A stretch of 64,000 bases of DNA from Entomomonas sp. E2T0 (GTDB lineage Bacteria; Pseudomonadota; Gammaproteobacteria; Pseudomonadales; Pseudomonadaceae). A program made the translations under genes and the position numbers. Of this stretch, positions 17,672 through 27,882 are shown piece after piece; position 1 is the stretch's first letter, and every line of letters starts with the position of its first letter. Location: contig NZ_CP094972.1 in the NCBI RefSeq assembly GCF_025985425.1, positions 496,001 to 560,000 of the forward strand, written 5' to 3'. The notes below the pieces were generated by a model. That model had not been told where the DNA came from. It made no database searches and was given only the letters and a program-made list of their open reading frames with translations.

Positions 17672-18754
17672 TTAAATTAAAATTTTACCATGCCAAACGA
17701 ATCGTGGGGGAACAACTCTTACAGGGCACCATTTGCCTTTAATCTCCACTTCAGCTCTTGCGCCTGTTTGAGTAGGTACTCGTGCCAAAGCAATACATTT
17801 GCCTAAAGTAGGTGAAAAATTAGTACTGGTAATAACACCTTCGCCCACATTTTCAATACGTACTAGCTGACCGTTATGTAAAGTGCCCCTTTCCTCAGAA
17901 ACAAGGCCAATTAACTTATTACGTAAGCCTGCCTGTAATTTATCTTCCAATGCAGCTCGACCAATAAATTGACGATCTTCTGGCTGCCAAGCAATCGTCC
18001 AATCCATATTGCATGATAAAGGGGATATTTCAGCATCCATATCTAATCCATACAAGCTATGGCCTGCCTCCAGACGGAGTGTATCTCTAGCTCGCATACC
18101 TATTGGCATAATACCAGCGCCTATTAGCTCTAACCATAACTGCTCAGCATCAGCTTTTGGCAATACAATTTCAACGCCATCTTCTCCCGTATAACCAGTG
18201 CGAGAGATAAACCAATCACCCACAAAACAACTATATAACGGTTTTAATTGAGCTAACTGATCTACATATTGTTTAGCTAACTGCTTTAATAACTTATTAA
18301 TTGCCTCTGGCCCTTGAATAGCGAGTACAGCCATATCTGATTGGAGACAAAAGTTCACATCAAAGTCACCTTTATACTGCTCCATCCAAGCAAGAATTTG
18401 CTCAGGAATACCCGCATTAAACATTAACCGATAACCATCTTTAGTTAAATAAACTAAAATATCATCAATAATGCCCGCTTGATCATTTAGCATAACGGAA
18501 TACAGTACACGACCTTGATCATTTAACAAAGACACATCATTAGCCAGTATATACTGTAAATATTGTTTAGCCTGCTTACCCGTCACATCAATAATCGTCA
18601 TAAAAGATACGTCAAACATTCCGCAATCTTTTCTAACTTGAAAATGCTCTTCTACCTGTGACCCAAAATGTAAAGGTAACTCCCATCCATTGAGTTCTGC
18701 CATTTCCGCCCCAAGAGCCAAATGCTGCTCATACAAAGGGGTATGCAATCCCAT
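17672..18754 (-). CDS. gcvT: Aminomethyltransferase (glycine cleavage T protein)
   Basis: GcvT transfers the methylene carbon from aminomethyl-lipoyl-GcvH to tetrahydrofolate. I chose the ATG at 18754 because AGGAG lies 5 bp upstream and the product then starts MGLHTPLYEQHLALGAEM, as in homologues (360 residues). An 18-codon upstream extension is possible but unsupported. The folate-binding GcvT fold is clear from KDCGMFDVSFM, SRTGYTGEDGVEI and GMRARDTLRLEAG. No glycine riboswitch is visible upstream. Confidence 0.93.
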   Translation of the reverse strand: MGLHTPLYEQHLALGAEMAELNGWELPLHFGSQVEEHFQVRKDCGMFDVSFMTIIDVTGKQAKQYLQYILANDVSLLNDQGRVLYSVMLNDQAGIIDDILVYLTKDGYRLMFNAGIPEQILAWMEQYKGDFDVNFCLQSDMAVLAIQGPEAINKLLKQLAKQYVDQLAQLKPLYSCFVGDWFISRTGYTGEDGVEIVLPKADAEQLWLELIGAGIMPIGMRARDTLRLEAGHSLYGLDMDAEISPLSCNMDWTIAWQPEDRQFIGRAALEDKLQAGLRNKLIGLVSEERGTLHNGQLVRIENVGEGVITSTNFSPTLGKCIALARVPTQTGARAEVEIKGKWCPVRVVPPRFVWHGKILI

Positions 18755-18832
18755 AAGTACTCCTTTTTTATTAACTGATAACTTACGCTGGGTAGATGAT
18801 GAGTTCATATATTATCTATATTATCTAACGAT

Positions 18833-18851
18833 TTCATATAAAATATATGAA
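18833..18851. repeat. Short perfect dyad upstream of gcvT
   Basis: TTCATATA and TATATGAA form an 8-bp perfect dyad with a 3-nt loop, between the cyaY stop and the gcvT start. It is entirely A/T-rich, so it may be a weak hairpin or chance; an operator role is possible. Confidence 0.25.
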
Positions 18852-18876
18852 TTTAAATCATGGTAACTACTAGCTA

Positions 18877-19215
18877 TTAGTCTCGCTGTACATCAAAATC
18901 AACTAGCTCACCTACTTGCTCTTTTATTAATCGTTGTAACAATTCATGAAATGGTTCATTACCATTGACTACCAACCAATCAGCAAGTTCTGCATTATAG
19001 TCTAAATGATAACCTCCAGACCTTGCAGCAACCCATAATTGGCGTAAAGCTGATTGCCTACTTAAAATAATTTGACTGCCATTTTCAAACTCTATGGTTA
19101 ATACACCATTCGCATTATCCATATCCACATCAAAATCTACAGTTTCTAATTTATCTTCAACCTGTTGTTGTAATTCATCAATACGTTGATGATATTCTGT
19201 CTCTTCTAGCATCAT
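18877..19215 (-). CDS. cyaY: Frataxin-like iron donor CyaY
   Basis: CyaY is the bacterial frataxin, which binds iron and modulates Fe-S cluster assembly by IscS. The 112-residue protein has an acidic first helix (EETEYHQRIDELQQQVEDKLE), the NGVLTIEFENGSQIILSRQ strands and the conserved RQLWVAARSGGYHLDY segment. A second ATG one codon later is an equally possible start; AGGTAG lies upstream of both. It is divergent from lptM-lysA, as in pseudomonads. Confidence 0.93.
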   Translation of the reverse strand: MMLEETEYHQRIDELQQQVEDKLETVDFDVDMDNANGVLTIEFENGSQIILSRQSALRQLWVAARSGGYHLDYNAELADWLVVNGNEPFHELLQRLIKEQVGELVDFDVQRD

Positions 19216-19339
19216 AAACAGCTACCTAGTAATAATATCTTGCCATTATATTAAACGAAAGCTAACACAACCAATAGTCAATCAGCTAATTGGTCGGTAT
19301 ACTTTTATATAATAAAAAGCTTAATCTGGAATTAATATA

Positions 19340-19564
19340 ATGAAACTATTACATTTACCTATTCTTATTGTACTTGCTTATGCATCTGTATTAATGGGCT
19401 GTGGTCAAAAAGGCCCTCTTTATCTACCTGAAAAGCAAACAGCGCCAGTAATTACCACTGAACCAGCACAAACTAATGATGCCAACTCACAAGCCACCAC
19501 AAAAACAGAGCATACAGAAGAAAGGCAAGCATCATCAGAAAGCACTAATGAGGCTGCGCAATAA
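19340..19564 (+). CDS. lptM: LPS-assembly-associated lipoprotein LptM (YifL/LppL)
   Basis: This 74-residue lipoprotein has a signal peptide ending in the lipobox LMGC, followed by the family motif GQKGPLYLP right after the lipidated Cys. LptM in E. coli associates with the LptDE outer-membrane LPS translocon and helps its disulfide maturation. The tail is low-complexity Thr/Glu/Ala/Ser. Its stop overlaps the lysA start by one base (TAATG), so it leads the lysA-dapF operon as in Pseudomonas. Confidence 0.88.
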   Translation: MKLLHLPILIVLAYASVLMGCGQKGPLYLPEKQTAPVITTEPAQTNDANSQATTKTEHTEERQASSESTNEAAQ

Positions 19565-20811
19565 TGTCAGTGTTTACCTACCAAAATAACCAATTGTATG
19601 CTGAACAAGTGGCTGTTACAGATATTGCCAAACAATTTGCTACACCAACTTATGTGTACTCAAAAAAACATATTGAGCAACAATTTAAAAGCTATCAAGA
19701 TGCCTTACAAGGTACCTCTCATTTAATTTGTTATGCTGTAAAGGCAAATTCTAATATTGCTGTACTCAATGTACTTGCCAAGTTAGGGGCAGGTTTTGAT
19801 ATTGTTTCTCGTGGCGAGTTAGAACGTGTTTTAGCTGCTGGTGGACAAGCGGATAAAATTGTCTTCTCTGGTGTTGGTAAAACAGTGGATGATATCCAAA
19901 GAGCATTACAAGTAGGTGTTCATTGTTTTAATGTTGAATCCACTAATGAACTAGACCGTATTCAGAAAATAGCAGCCGAAATGGGTAAAATCGCCCCTAT
20001 TTCTTTACGTATTAATCCTGATGTGGATGCTCAAACTCATCCCTATATCTCTACTGGGTTAAAAGAGAATAAATTTGGTATTGATATAGCTGAAGCTGAA
20101 TCAGTTTATGAATATGCTGCCACATTAAAAAACTTAAAGATTAAAGGAATTGACTGCCACATAGGCTCTCAATTAACGACTTTAGCACCTTTTCTAGATG
20201 CTTTAGATAGATTATTATTGTTAACTGATAAGCTAGCTAGCAAGGGTATTACTATTGAACACCTCGATTTAGGTGGTGGCTTAGGTGTACGTTATAATGA
20301 TGAACAACCTCCTCTAGCCAAAGATTACATTCAAGCAGTAAGAGAACGTTTAACAGGCCGCAACCTAGCTCTAGTATTTGAGCCTGGCCGTTATATTATT
20401 GCTAATGCTGGTATTTTAATAACTCAAGTGGAGTATTTAAAACATACTACCCATAAAAACTTTGCTATTGTTGATGCAGCCATGAATGACCTTATCCGAC
20501 CTGCGCTTTATGATGCATGGATGGATATTCAACCCGTTATCCAAAAACAAGGCCAAGCAACTAGCTATGACATAGTAGGCCCTGTATGTGAAACCAGTGA
20601 CTTCTTAGGTAAAGATCGCTCATTAAACATTGCCGAAGGTGACTTACTAGCAGTATGTTCAGCGGGGGCTTATGGCTTTGTAATGAGCTCTAACTATAAT
20701 ACACGTGGTAGAGCGGCTGAAGTAATGGTAGATGGTGATAAAGTATATCTTGTTCGTAAGCGCGAAACATTAGTCTCTCTTTATGCAGACGAGTACTTAT
20801 TACCCAATTAA
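19564..20811 (+). CDS. lysA: Diaminopimelate decarboxylase
   Basis: LysA is a PLP enzyme that decarboxylates meso-diaminopimelate to lysine, the last step of lysine synthesis. The 415-residue length is normal. PLP-lysine is Lys60 in ICYAVKANSN. Further signatures are GGGLGVRY, EPGRYIIANAG and GPVCETSDFLG, with the C-terminal AGAYGFVMSSNYN. The ATG shares a base with the lptM stop. The next gene, dapF, makes its substrate. Confidence 0.96.
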   Translation: MSVFTYQNNQLYAEQVAVTDIAKQFATPTYVYSKKHIEQQFKSYQDALQGTSHLICYAVKANSNIAVLNVLAKLGAGFDIVSRGELERVLAAGGQADKIVFSGVGKTVDDIQRALQVGVHCFNVESTNELDRIQKIAAEMGKIAPISLRINPDVDAQTHPYISTGLKENKFGIDIAEAESVYEYAATLKNLKIKGIDCHIGSQLTTLAPFLDALDRLLLLTDKLASKGITIEHLDLGGGLGVRYNDEQPPLAKDYIQAVRERLTGRNLALVFEPGRYIIANAGILITQVEYLKHTTHKNFAIVDAAMNDLIRPALYDAWMDIQPVIQKQGQATSYDIVGPVCETSDFLGKDRSLNIAEGDLLAVCSAGAYGFVMSSNYNTRGRAAEVMVDGDKVYLVRKRETLVSLYADEYLLPN

Positions 20812-20820
20812 GGAGTAAGC

Positions 20821-21651
20821 ATGTTTTTACATTTTACAAAAATGCACGGACTAGGTAATGACTTTATGGTCATTGACCTCGTCACGCAACATGCCCATAT
20901 TACGCCTAAACAAGTTAAACACTGGGGTAATCGTCATACAGGTATTGGTTTTGACCAGCTACTGATTGTTGAACCACCTAGTAAGCCCGATGTTGATTTT
21001 AGTTACCGTATATTTAATTCTGATGGTTCAGAAGTTGAACAATGTGGTAATGGTGCGCGCTGCTTTGCTATTTTTGTTCGCAATAAACGCTTAACAGCTA
21101 AAAAACATATTATTGTAGAAACTAGTAGTGGCATTATTGAACTACATGTTTTGCCAGATCACCAAGTTAAAGTAAACATGGGAAAAGCTCGCTTTGTTCC
21201 AAAAGAAATTCCTTTTTTAGCAGAACAACAAGCTAATATTTACCCATTAACTGTTGAAGAGCAGACTGTTGATATATCTGCAGTATCCATGGGTAACCCC
21301 CATGCAGTTATTCGTACTGATAATTTAGAAACTGCTCCCGTACAAACTGTAGGTCCAAAAATTGAACATCATCCCCTTTTCCCTAATCGTGTTAATGTGG
21401 GTTTTATAGAAGTTACTGACCGTCACCATGCTAAATTACGTGTATGGGAACGTGGTGCAGGTGAAACTCAAGCGTGTGGCACTGGTGCTTGTGCTGCTGC
21501 TGTAACAGCCATTCAAAATAATTGGATGGAGTCACCTGTGCACTTACAATTACTAGGAGGCAAATTAACCATTGAGTGGAATGGTGGTGATACTCCTGTT
21601 TTTATGACAGGCAATGCCGTAAGCGTTTATGAAGGAAAGATACAATTATGA
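20821..21651 (+). CDS. dapF: Diaminopimelate epimerase
   Basis: DapF interconverts LL- and meso-diaminopimelate, supplying lysine and peptidoglycan synthesis. The 276-residue protein carries both catalytic cysteines: Cys75 in EQCGNGARC and Cys219 in [13 protein letters not shown] ribosome binding site lies in the 9-bp gap after lysA. The stop overlaps the next start by 4 bp. Confidence 0.96.
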   Translation: MFLHFTKMHGLGNDFMVIDLVTQHAHITPKQVKHWGNRHTGIGFDQLLIVEPPSKPDVDFSYRIFNSDGSEVEQCGNGARCFAIFVRNKRLTAKKHIIVETSSGIIELHVLPDHQVKVNMGKARFVPKEIPFLAEQQANIYPLTVEEQTVDISAVSMGNPHAVIRTDNLETAPVQTVGPKIEHHPLFPNRVNVGFIEVTDRHHAKLRVWERGAGETQACGTGACAAAVTAIQNNWMESPVHLQLLGGKLTIEWNGGDTPVFMTGNAVSVYEGKIQL

Positions 21652-22328
21652 GTCAACCTACTCCATCAGAACAAACTTCAAATGAATTAACAGCTGAAGC
21701 TGTTGCAGAGTATATTAGACAACATCCTGACTTTTTTATTAAACATGATGATGTATTACAAACCATACGCATTCGCCATGAATCAGGTAAAGCCATTTCT
21801 TTAATTGAACACCAACTTAATCGGTTACGTTCTCGCAATCAAGAATTGCAAAAACAACTCAATCAATTACTAGAAATGGCGAGAGAGAATGACCGTCTCT
21901 TTGAAAAGGCTCGACGCTTAACACTTGAGTTATTAGAAGCAGCTTCACTTGAAAGCTTAGTTGCTACTCTTGAGGACAGTTTAAGACATGATTTTAAAAT
22001 AGAAAAAGTTAGCTTTATTCTCTTTAGCGAAAGCACTCTACCTGCTGGTCGCTTTTGTAAACTTGAAGAAGCACAAACCAAATTAGGTAGTTTAATTAAT
22101 ACAGATAAAATTACCACAGGCCAATTTAGAGATAATGCACTAGAGTTTTTATTTGGTAGTGATCACAACGTTCACTCTGCCGCATTAGTTCCCCTCAGAA
22201 ATAATAATACACTGGGATTATTAGCATTAGGCAGTAGTGATCAATATCGCTATCAAAGAGAGACTGGAACTATTTTCTTACAACAAATCAGCGATATTCT
22301 TTGTCGTATCCTACCTCGTTTATTATAG
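21648..22328 (+). CDS. DUF484 family protein
   Basis: The 226-residue protein has the DUF484 N-terminus [13 protein letters not shown], then a coiled-coil stretch (about residues 45-85, [18 protein letters not shown]) and a GAF-like C-terminal half ending in a hydrophobic dimer-like tail. DUF484 genes sit between dapF and xerC in pseudomonads and enterics and have no established function. The 4-bp overlap with dapF and 8-bp gap to xerC show operon coupling. Confidence 0.88.
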   Translation: MSQPTPSEQTSNELTAEAVAEYIRQHPDFFIKHDDVLQTIRIRHESGKAISLIEHQLNRLRSRNQELQKQLNQLLEMARENDRLFEKARRLTLELLEAASLESLVATLEDSLRHDFKIEKVSFILFSESTLPAGRFCKLEEAQTKLGSLINTDKITTGQFRDNALEFLFGSDHNVHSAALVPLRNNNTLGLLALGSSDQYRYQRETGTIFLQQISDILCRILPRLL

Positions 22329-22336
22329 GATCAATA

Positions 22337-23245
22337 ATGCAAGTTGCTTTAGAGAACTATTTAAGACATTTGCAAACTGAACGACAAGTTTCATCACATA
22401 CACTTGCTGGTTATCAACGCGACTTACAAAAAATAATAGTCCTTTGTGAAGCAAATAATGTTAATAACTGGGCAGATTTAACTACTCATCAAGTTCGCTT
22501 ATTTATTAGTAAACTTCATAAGCAAGGATTATCTGCACGCAGTTTAGGACGATTACTCTCTTCATTGCGTGGACTCTATCGCTACCTTATTAAAGAGCAG
22601 TTATGTAGCAAAGACCCTAGCACAGGCATTACACCACCAAAAACAGAAAAACGTTTACCTAAGTTATTAGATATAGATCGCACACAACAATTATTAGATA
22701 CTCCTATAGCAAGTAGTGATAACGAATTTATAAATTGTCGTGACCATGCCATGTTAGAGCTATTCTATTCTTCAGGATTACGTCTTTCTGAACTAGTCAA
22801 CCTAACACTCACTGAGTTAGACTTAAACAATAATAGTGTTCGTGTGTTAGGTAAAGGTAATAAAACTCGAGAGCTCCCCGTAGGCACAAAGGCAAAAGAA
22901 GCATTAACTGCTTGGCTATCAATTCGCTTACAAGGCAATCCTAAAGATGATTTTGTATTTATTAGCCAACGCGGCACAAAACTAACCCCAAGAGCTGTTG
23001 AATTGCGTGTACAACAAGCAGGTGCTAAAGGTTTAGGACAACATTTACACCCACATATGTTACGCCATAGCTTTGCTAGCCATCTTTTAGAGTCATCTCA
23101 AGATTTACGTGCAGTGCAAGAATTATTAGGTCATGCTGATATATCTACCACACAAATTTATACCCACTTAAACTTCCAACATTTAGCTGCTGTATATGAT
23201 CAGGCGCACCCTCGTGCTCACCATAAAAACAAAAATAAGTCTTAA
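22337..23245 (+). CDS. xerC: Tyrosine recombinase XerC
   Basis: XerC with XerD resolves chromosome dimers at dif. I chose the ATG at 22337 ([12 protein letters not shown]), which has AGGAT upstream and gives 302 residues. An upstream extension overlaps DUF484 and is not supported. The catalytic set is complete: Arg149 (SSGLRLSEL), Lys173, His240 and Arg243 ([11 protein letters not shown]), His266 (LGHADIS) and nucleophile Tyr275 (TTQIYTH). It ends the lptM-lysA-dapF-DUF484-xerC cluster. The position in this conserved cluster separates it from XerD and from phage integrases. Confidence 0.95.
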   Translation: MQVALENYLRHLQTERQVSSHTLAGYQRDLQKIIVLCEANNVNNWADLTTHQVRLFISKLHKQGLSARSLGRLLSSLRGLYRYLIKEQLCSKDPSTGITPPKTEKRLPKLLDIDRTQQLLDTPIASSDNEFINCRDHAMLELFYSSGLRLSELVNLTLTELDLNNNSVRVLGKGNKTRELPVGTKAKEALTAWLSIRLQGNPKDDFVFISQRGTKLTPRAVELRVQQAGAKGLGQHLHPHMLRHSFASHLLESSQDLRAVQELLGHADISTTQIYTHLNFQHLAAVYDQAHPRAHHKNKNKS

Positions 23246-23379
23246 ACCTAAAGGCTAATAGTTTACTGAACAAACGCTGATATCATGTTTTATAGTTTTA
23301 ATAATAAAAAAGTATCGTTGAACGATTAATTAACTAACCTGTCTATTGGGTAAATACAAAATTATTTGAGGGGATCAAA

Positions 23380-23661
23380 ATGAAAAACTTAATTATTATT
23401 ACACTTGCACTTATGGTTATTGGTTGCGCATCTAACAGCAAAGATTCAACAACAGCAAACCATAATCTTTGTGACATTAATTTGAATAAAATTGCTAACT
23501 ACAGCGCACAGTTTTCCATGACTACTGGTGAACCAGAAAATAGTCAATTAAAAGCATTACATGCAAAAGCAAAAGAGTATAAAGAAGCGGGTGATACTAA
23601 AAACTGTATTGCAACATCAGAACAAGCTCTATCTATTATTGCTCAGCATAGCAGCAAGTAA
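23380..23661 (+). CDS. Small lipoprotein, paralogue of the downstream small secreted protein
   Basis: This 93-residue protein starts with a lipoprotein signal peptide and lipobox VIGC (Cys16). The mature part shares a repeated plan with the gene at 23922: NLC-x4-LNKIA-x-Y, a short loop, then a helix ending KNCIA-x-x-EQAL. Two conserved cysteines (in NLC and KNC) could form a disulfide in the periplasm. A strong GAGGGG ribosome binding site precedes the ATG. I do not recognise the family, and no function can be given. Confidence 0.7.
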   Translation: MKNLIIITLALMVIGCASNSKDSTTANHNLCDINLNKIANYSAQFSMTTGEPENSQLKALHAKAKEYKEAGDTKNCIATSEQALSIIAQHSSK

Positions 23662-23745
23662 TAACTAACTGTCTTTTTTTAAATTAACTATCCATTAAGT
23701 AATTTCACAACTACTTTATAATAATAAAAATATTCACTTAGCAAA

Positions 23746-23772
23746 TGGAAAGCTTTTATTTAAAGCTTTCCA
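23746..23772 (+). terminator. Hairpin between the two small paralogues
   Basis: A perfect 11-bp stem TGGAAAGCTTT / AAAGCTTTCCA has a 5-nt loop, about 85 bp after the lipoprotein stop. No T run follows, so termination is uncertain. Confidence 0.4.
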
Positions 23773-23846
23773 AAACTAAGATCACTTATTAAATTTATAA
23801 TTTTTTCTGTATCCATTAGTTAGTCAGAATATAAATTAGAAAAAAA

Positions 23847-23878
23847 CCTTTATAGGAAAAATAACTTTCCTACAAAGG
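23847..23878 (+). promoter_or_regulatory. Hairpin in the leader of the second small paralogue
   Basis: CCTTTATAGGAAA and TTTCCTACAAAGG pair over 12 of 13 positions with a 6-nt loop. It ends 43 bp before the ATG at 23922. It could stabilise or regulate the mRNA, or be an operator dyad. Confidence 0.35.
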
Positions 23879-23921
23879 GATGGAATCTATTTAACTAAAA
23901 ACTACATAAGAGGTAACTATT

Positions 23922-24182
23922 ATGAAAACAATCACTGTTTTTATGCTATCTGTGTTAATGTCAACAATTGCTTTTGCAGATTCAAATCTATGCAGCAATA
24001 ACTTGAATAAAATTGCTCGCTATAAAGCGACTGATGCACTTACCATGGGTTCCCCTGGCAAAGAACGCGTTCATGAATTACGTACTCAAGCAGAAGAATA
24101 TCAAAAACAAGGTGATATCAAGAATTGTATTGCTTCAACAGAACAAGCATTACTTATCTTAAAACAACATACTAGTAAATAA
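23922..24182 (+). CDS. Small secreted protein, paralogue of the upstream lipoprotein
   Basis: The protein has 86 residues. It carries a classical signal peptide (MKTITVFMLSVLMSTIAFA, cleaved before DSNLC) in place of the lipoprotein signal of its neighbour. The mature 67 residues align with the paralogue throughout: NLCSNNLNKIARYKA, then DIKNCIASTEQALLIL and a final QHTSK matching QHSSK. Two Cys are conserved. The pair looks like a tandem duplication in which one copy stays membrane-anchored and the other is free in the periplasm. Function unknown. Confidence 0.7.
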   Translation: MKTITVFMLSVLMSTIAFADSNLCSNNLNKIARYKATDALTMGSPGKERVHELRTQAEEYQKQGDIKNCIASTEQALLILKQHTSK

Positions 24183-24187
24183 AGTAC

Positions 24188-24207
24188 AGGCACTTAAAAA
24201 AGTGCCT
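24188..24207. terminator. Bidirectional terminator between the small secreted protein and the OprD porin
   Basis: The 8-bp stem AGGCACTT / AAGTGCCT has a 4-nt loop, lies 6 bp after the plus-strand stop and covers the porin stop codon on the minus strand. Confidence 0.55.
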
Positions 24208-25567
24208 TACTTATTGCTAACAGATCAAATGGATATTGGGTAATTATTCTTACTTCATCAAAGTCTCTTAATGGTGAGTTATTTTCTGTACGGTGCTTGC
24301 CATAACGCACATGAAATGACAAACCTTTCGCCTTACCAGACTGCACTACATATTTGGTTTCAGCATTATATTCCCAATGCTTATATTTATAACCAACATA
24401 AGAAGCCGTATTTTTGGCATTATTATGACTATAATCAGCATCCCAACCTTTTACATAACGGGTGGTAAAACTTAGCCCTGGAATGCCCCAATTAGTAAAG
24501 TTATAGTCATAACGTACTTGTGCAGATTTTTCATTGGCCGCATCAAAGTCATTGTACATTGAAGCATTAACTAACCATTTATAAGAATACTCACCAGGAT
24601 AAGCACCCTCAAAAGGCATTGCTTGATTACCATTAGACTGTTGATAAGCTAAAGTAAATTTATGTACATCATAGGTTAATGACGTTTTTAACCCCCATGT
24701 TGTATTATTAATACGCCCAGCTTTATCATTACCACTTGCCAATGTACGATAAACATTACCCGTAGTAGACCATGCTATCTTTGGATTAAATGGTCGGTTA
24801 TAAGTAACCTCTGCATAATGTTGACGATAAACATCTTTAAAATCTGATCCATAATAAATTAGACTTAAACCATCAATTGGCCGATAAGTAACCCCTGCAT
24901 ATTTAATATTTCTAGCACGTACTAATTCACCTGTTTGCGGATTAACTGCTAACAGATTCCAAAAGCCAATATCCCCAGTATGATGAGAGGAGGTTCTAGC
25001 ATTTTTAGCGGTAAAATAACCCGCTTCAAAAACGGCTTTATCAAATTCATTACTAATTAACTGAAAACCAGTAGATGTTTGTGGCCAAAGACGGTTATTA
25101 GCAGTACCAAATATAGGGTTCTCTGGATACATATCACCATATTTTAGAACTGTTTTAGATATTCTCATTTTAACTGAAGCATTAACACGACCATAACCAT
25201 GTTTAGGGTCATTTCCATTCTTATAGGGTACTAATCCTATACCTCCCCCAGCCTGACCTTTACCGCTATCAAGACGCTGTGCCATAAATCCTTGTACATC
25301 TAAACCAAAGCCTACTGTTCCCTGTGTAAACCCCGAAGAATAGTCCAACATAATGCCATGAGCCCATTCTTTAGCATAATTTTGCTTACTACTTGGCTCA
25401 TTGAGGAAATTTCTGTAGAAATAAAAATTTTTATATAACCCTTTAAATTGGGAATCTTCGAGGAAACCATTAGCATCTTGTTGACTTTGTACAGCTTGTG
25501 CTGGGCTTATAACTCCCATGCCCAAAACAATACCTATAGTAGCCATAGGCAATATAGCTTTTATCAT
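24194..25567 (-). CDS. OprD-family outer-membrane porin
   Basis: The 457-residue protein has a signal peptide (about 1-25, ending PAQA) and then the OprD-family start GFLEDSQFKGLYKNFYFYRN. The body has alternating beta-strand residues with many Tyr/Trp/Asn, ending in a terminal Phe (AISKALF), as needed for outer-membrane insertion. OprD porins form substrate-selective channels for amino acids, aromatic acids or sugars. The substrate cannot be told from sequence. It stands alone with no co-transcribed catabolic genes. Confidence 0.88.
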   Translation of the reverse strand: MIKAILPMATIGIVLGMGVISPAQAVQSQQDANGFLEDSQFKGLYKNFYFYRNFLNEPSSKQNYAKEWAHGIMLDYSSGFTQGTVGFGLDVQGFMAQRLDSGKGQAGGGIGLVPYKNGNDPKHGYGRVNASVKMRISKTVLKYGDMYPENPIFGTANNRLWPQTSTGFQLISNEFDKAVFEAGYFTAKNARTSSHHTGDIGFWNLLAVNPQTGELVRARNIKYAGVTYRPIDGLSLIYYGSDFKDVYRQHYAEVTYNRPFNPKIAWSTTGNVYRTLASGNDKAGRINNTTWGLKTSLTYDVHKFTLAYQQSNGNQAMPFEGAYPGEYSYKWLVNASMYNDFDAANEKSAQVRYDYNFTNWGIPGLSFTTRYVKGWDADYSHNNAKNTASYVGYKYKHWEYNAETKYVVQSGKAKGLSFHVRYGKHRTENNSPLRDFDEVRIITQYPFDLLAISKALF

Positions 25568-25676
25568 CGTTTAACCTTTTTTATTTTTGTTAAATTTAAT
25601 TATTTTTGAAACTTTAGCTTACACAAAAAGACTTATTAAGTATAGATCCTTTTCTATTAGATTAATCTATAAGCAT

Positions 25677-25704
25677 AAAAAAACCCACCAAATGGTGGGT
25701 TTTT
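25677..25704 (-). terminator. Rho-independent terminator of groESL
   Basis: The stem ACCCACC / GGTGGGT has a 4-nt loop, flanked by A and T runs. It lies about 25 bp after the groEL stop on the minus strand. Confidence 0.88.
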
Positions 25705-25728
25705 GCAGATAGCTTAGTGAGCTAATGA

Positions 25729-27375
<1,647 letters not shown>

Positions 27376-27409
27376 TTATATTTTCCTCGAATCTTATAAA
27401 ACCGTTAAA

Positions 27410-27703
27410 TTATTTTTCAATAACAGCAAGAATTTCGTTCTCACCCATAATAAGTAAGTCTTCACCATCTACTTTAATGGTGTTACTACCAGAATATGGA
27501 CCAAACACAACTTTATCGCCAACGTTAACAGCAACTGCACGAACTTCACCATTATCTAAAACTCGGCCTGTACCTACAGCTACTACTTCACCTTGGTTTG
27601 GTTTTTCAGCCGCTGAACCTGGTAATACGATACCACCAGCAGTCTTTGTCTCTTCTTCGCTACGGCGAATGACAACACGGTCATGCAATGGACGAAGTTT
27701 CAT
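27410..27703 (-). CDS. groES: 10-kDa co-chaperonin GroES
   Basis: GroES is the heptameric lid of the GroEL chamber. The start at 27703 ([14 protein letters not shown]) gives the standard 97 residues. A 7-codon upstream extension is unsupported. The mobile loop ([19 protein letters not shown]) and C-terminal [15 protein letters not shown] are typical. AGGAG lies about 10 bp upstream of the ATG. A heat-shock promoter is visible upstream. Confidence 0.97.
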   Translation of the reverse strand: MKLRPLHDRVVIRRSEEETKTAGGIVLPGSAAEKPNQGEVVAVGTGRVLDNGEVRAVAVNVGDKVVFGPYSGSNTIKVDGEDLLIMGENEILAVIEK

Positions 27704-27812
27704 ATCCAAAATTCTCCTGAACAAATTATTACTTTTTAAAATGAAAAATACCGTTATCAGTCATTTAACCAATAATGGCGACTAAATAAAAATACCCAGT
27801 TCATAAAAACTA

Positions 27813-27828
27813 AGTATTAAAGAATACT
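27813..27828 (-). promoter_or_regulatory. Hairpin at the 5' end of the groESL leader
   Basis: AGTATT and AATACT form a 6-bp dyad with a 4-nt loop, just downstream of the predicted start of the groESL transcript. The remaining leader to the groES ATG is about 110 nt and AT-rich. It may protect the mRNA 5' end; a temperature-sensing role is conceivable but not shown. Confidence 0.3.
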
Positions 27829-27836
27829 GATCAATT

Positions 27837-27867
27837 AAATAAGGGCAAAAAAAAATAATTCAAGGGG
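27837..27867 (-). promoter_or_regulatory. Sigma-32 (RpoH) heat-shock promoter of groESL
   Basis: On the minus strand CCCCTTGAA (27867-27859) is followed by 13 bp and then CCCTTATTT (27845-27837). The sigma-32 consensus is CTTGAA, 13-15 bp, CCCCATnT, and the E. coli groE promoter has the same -35 and spacing. The -35 is perfect and the -10 departs at two positions. It lies in the fxsA-groES gap, so groESL can be heat-induced independently of fxsA. Confidence 0.75.
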
Positions 27868-27882
27868 TAATGTATTATTTTT

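Noticed and set aside
18755-18876. Glycine riboswitch before gcvT
   Set aside because: The 122-bp leader is too short and AT-rich and lacks the conserved aptamer cores.
25658-25669. Palindrome TAGATTAATCTA upstream of the OprD gene
   Set aside because: A 12-bp AT-rich palindrome is likely by chance here, and nothing else supports an operator.
27704-27882. CIRCE/HrcA operator before groES
   Set aside because: The TTAGCACTC-N9-GAGTGCTAA dyad is absent; only a sigma-32-type promoter and an unrelated short dyad are seen.
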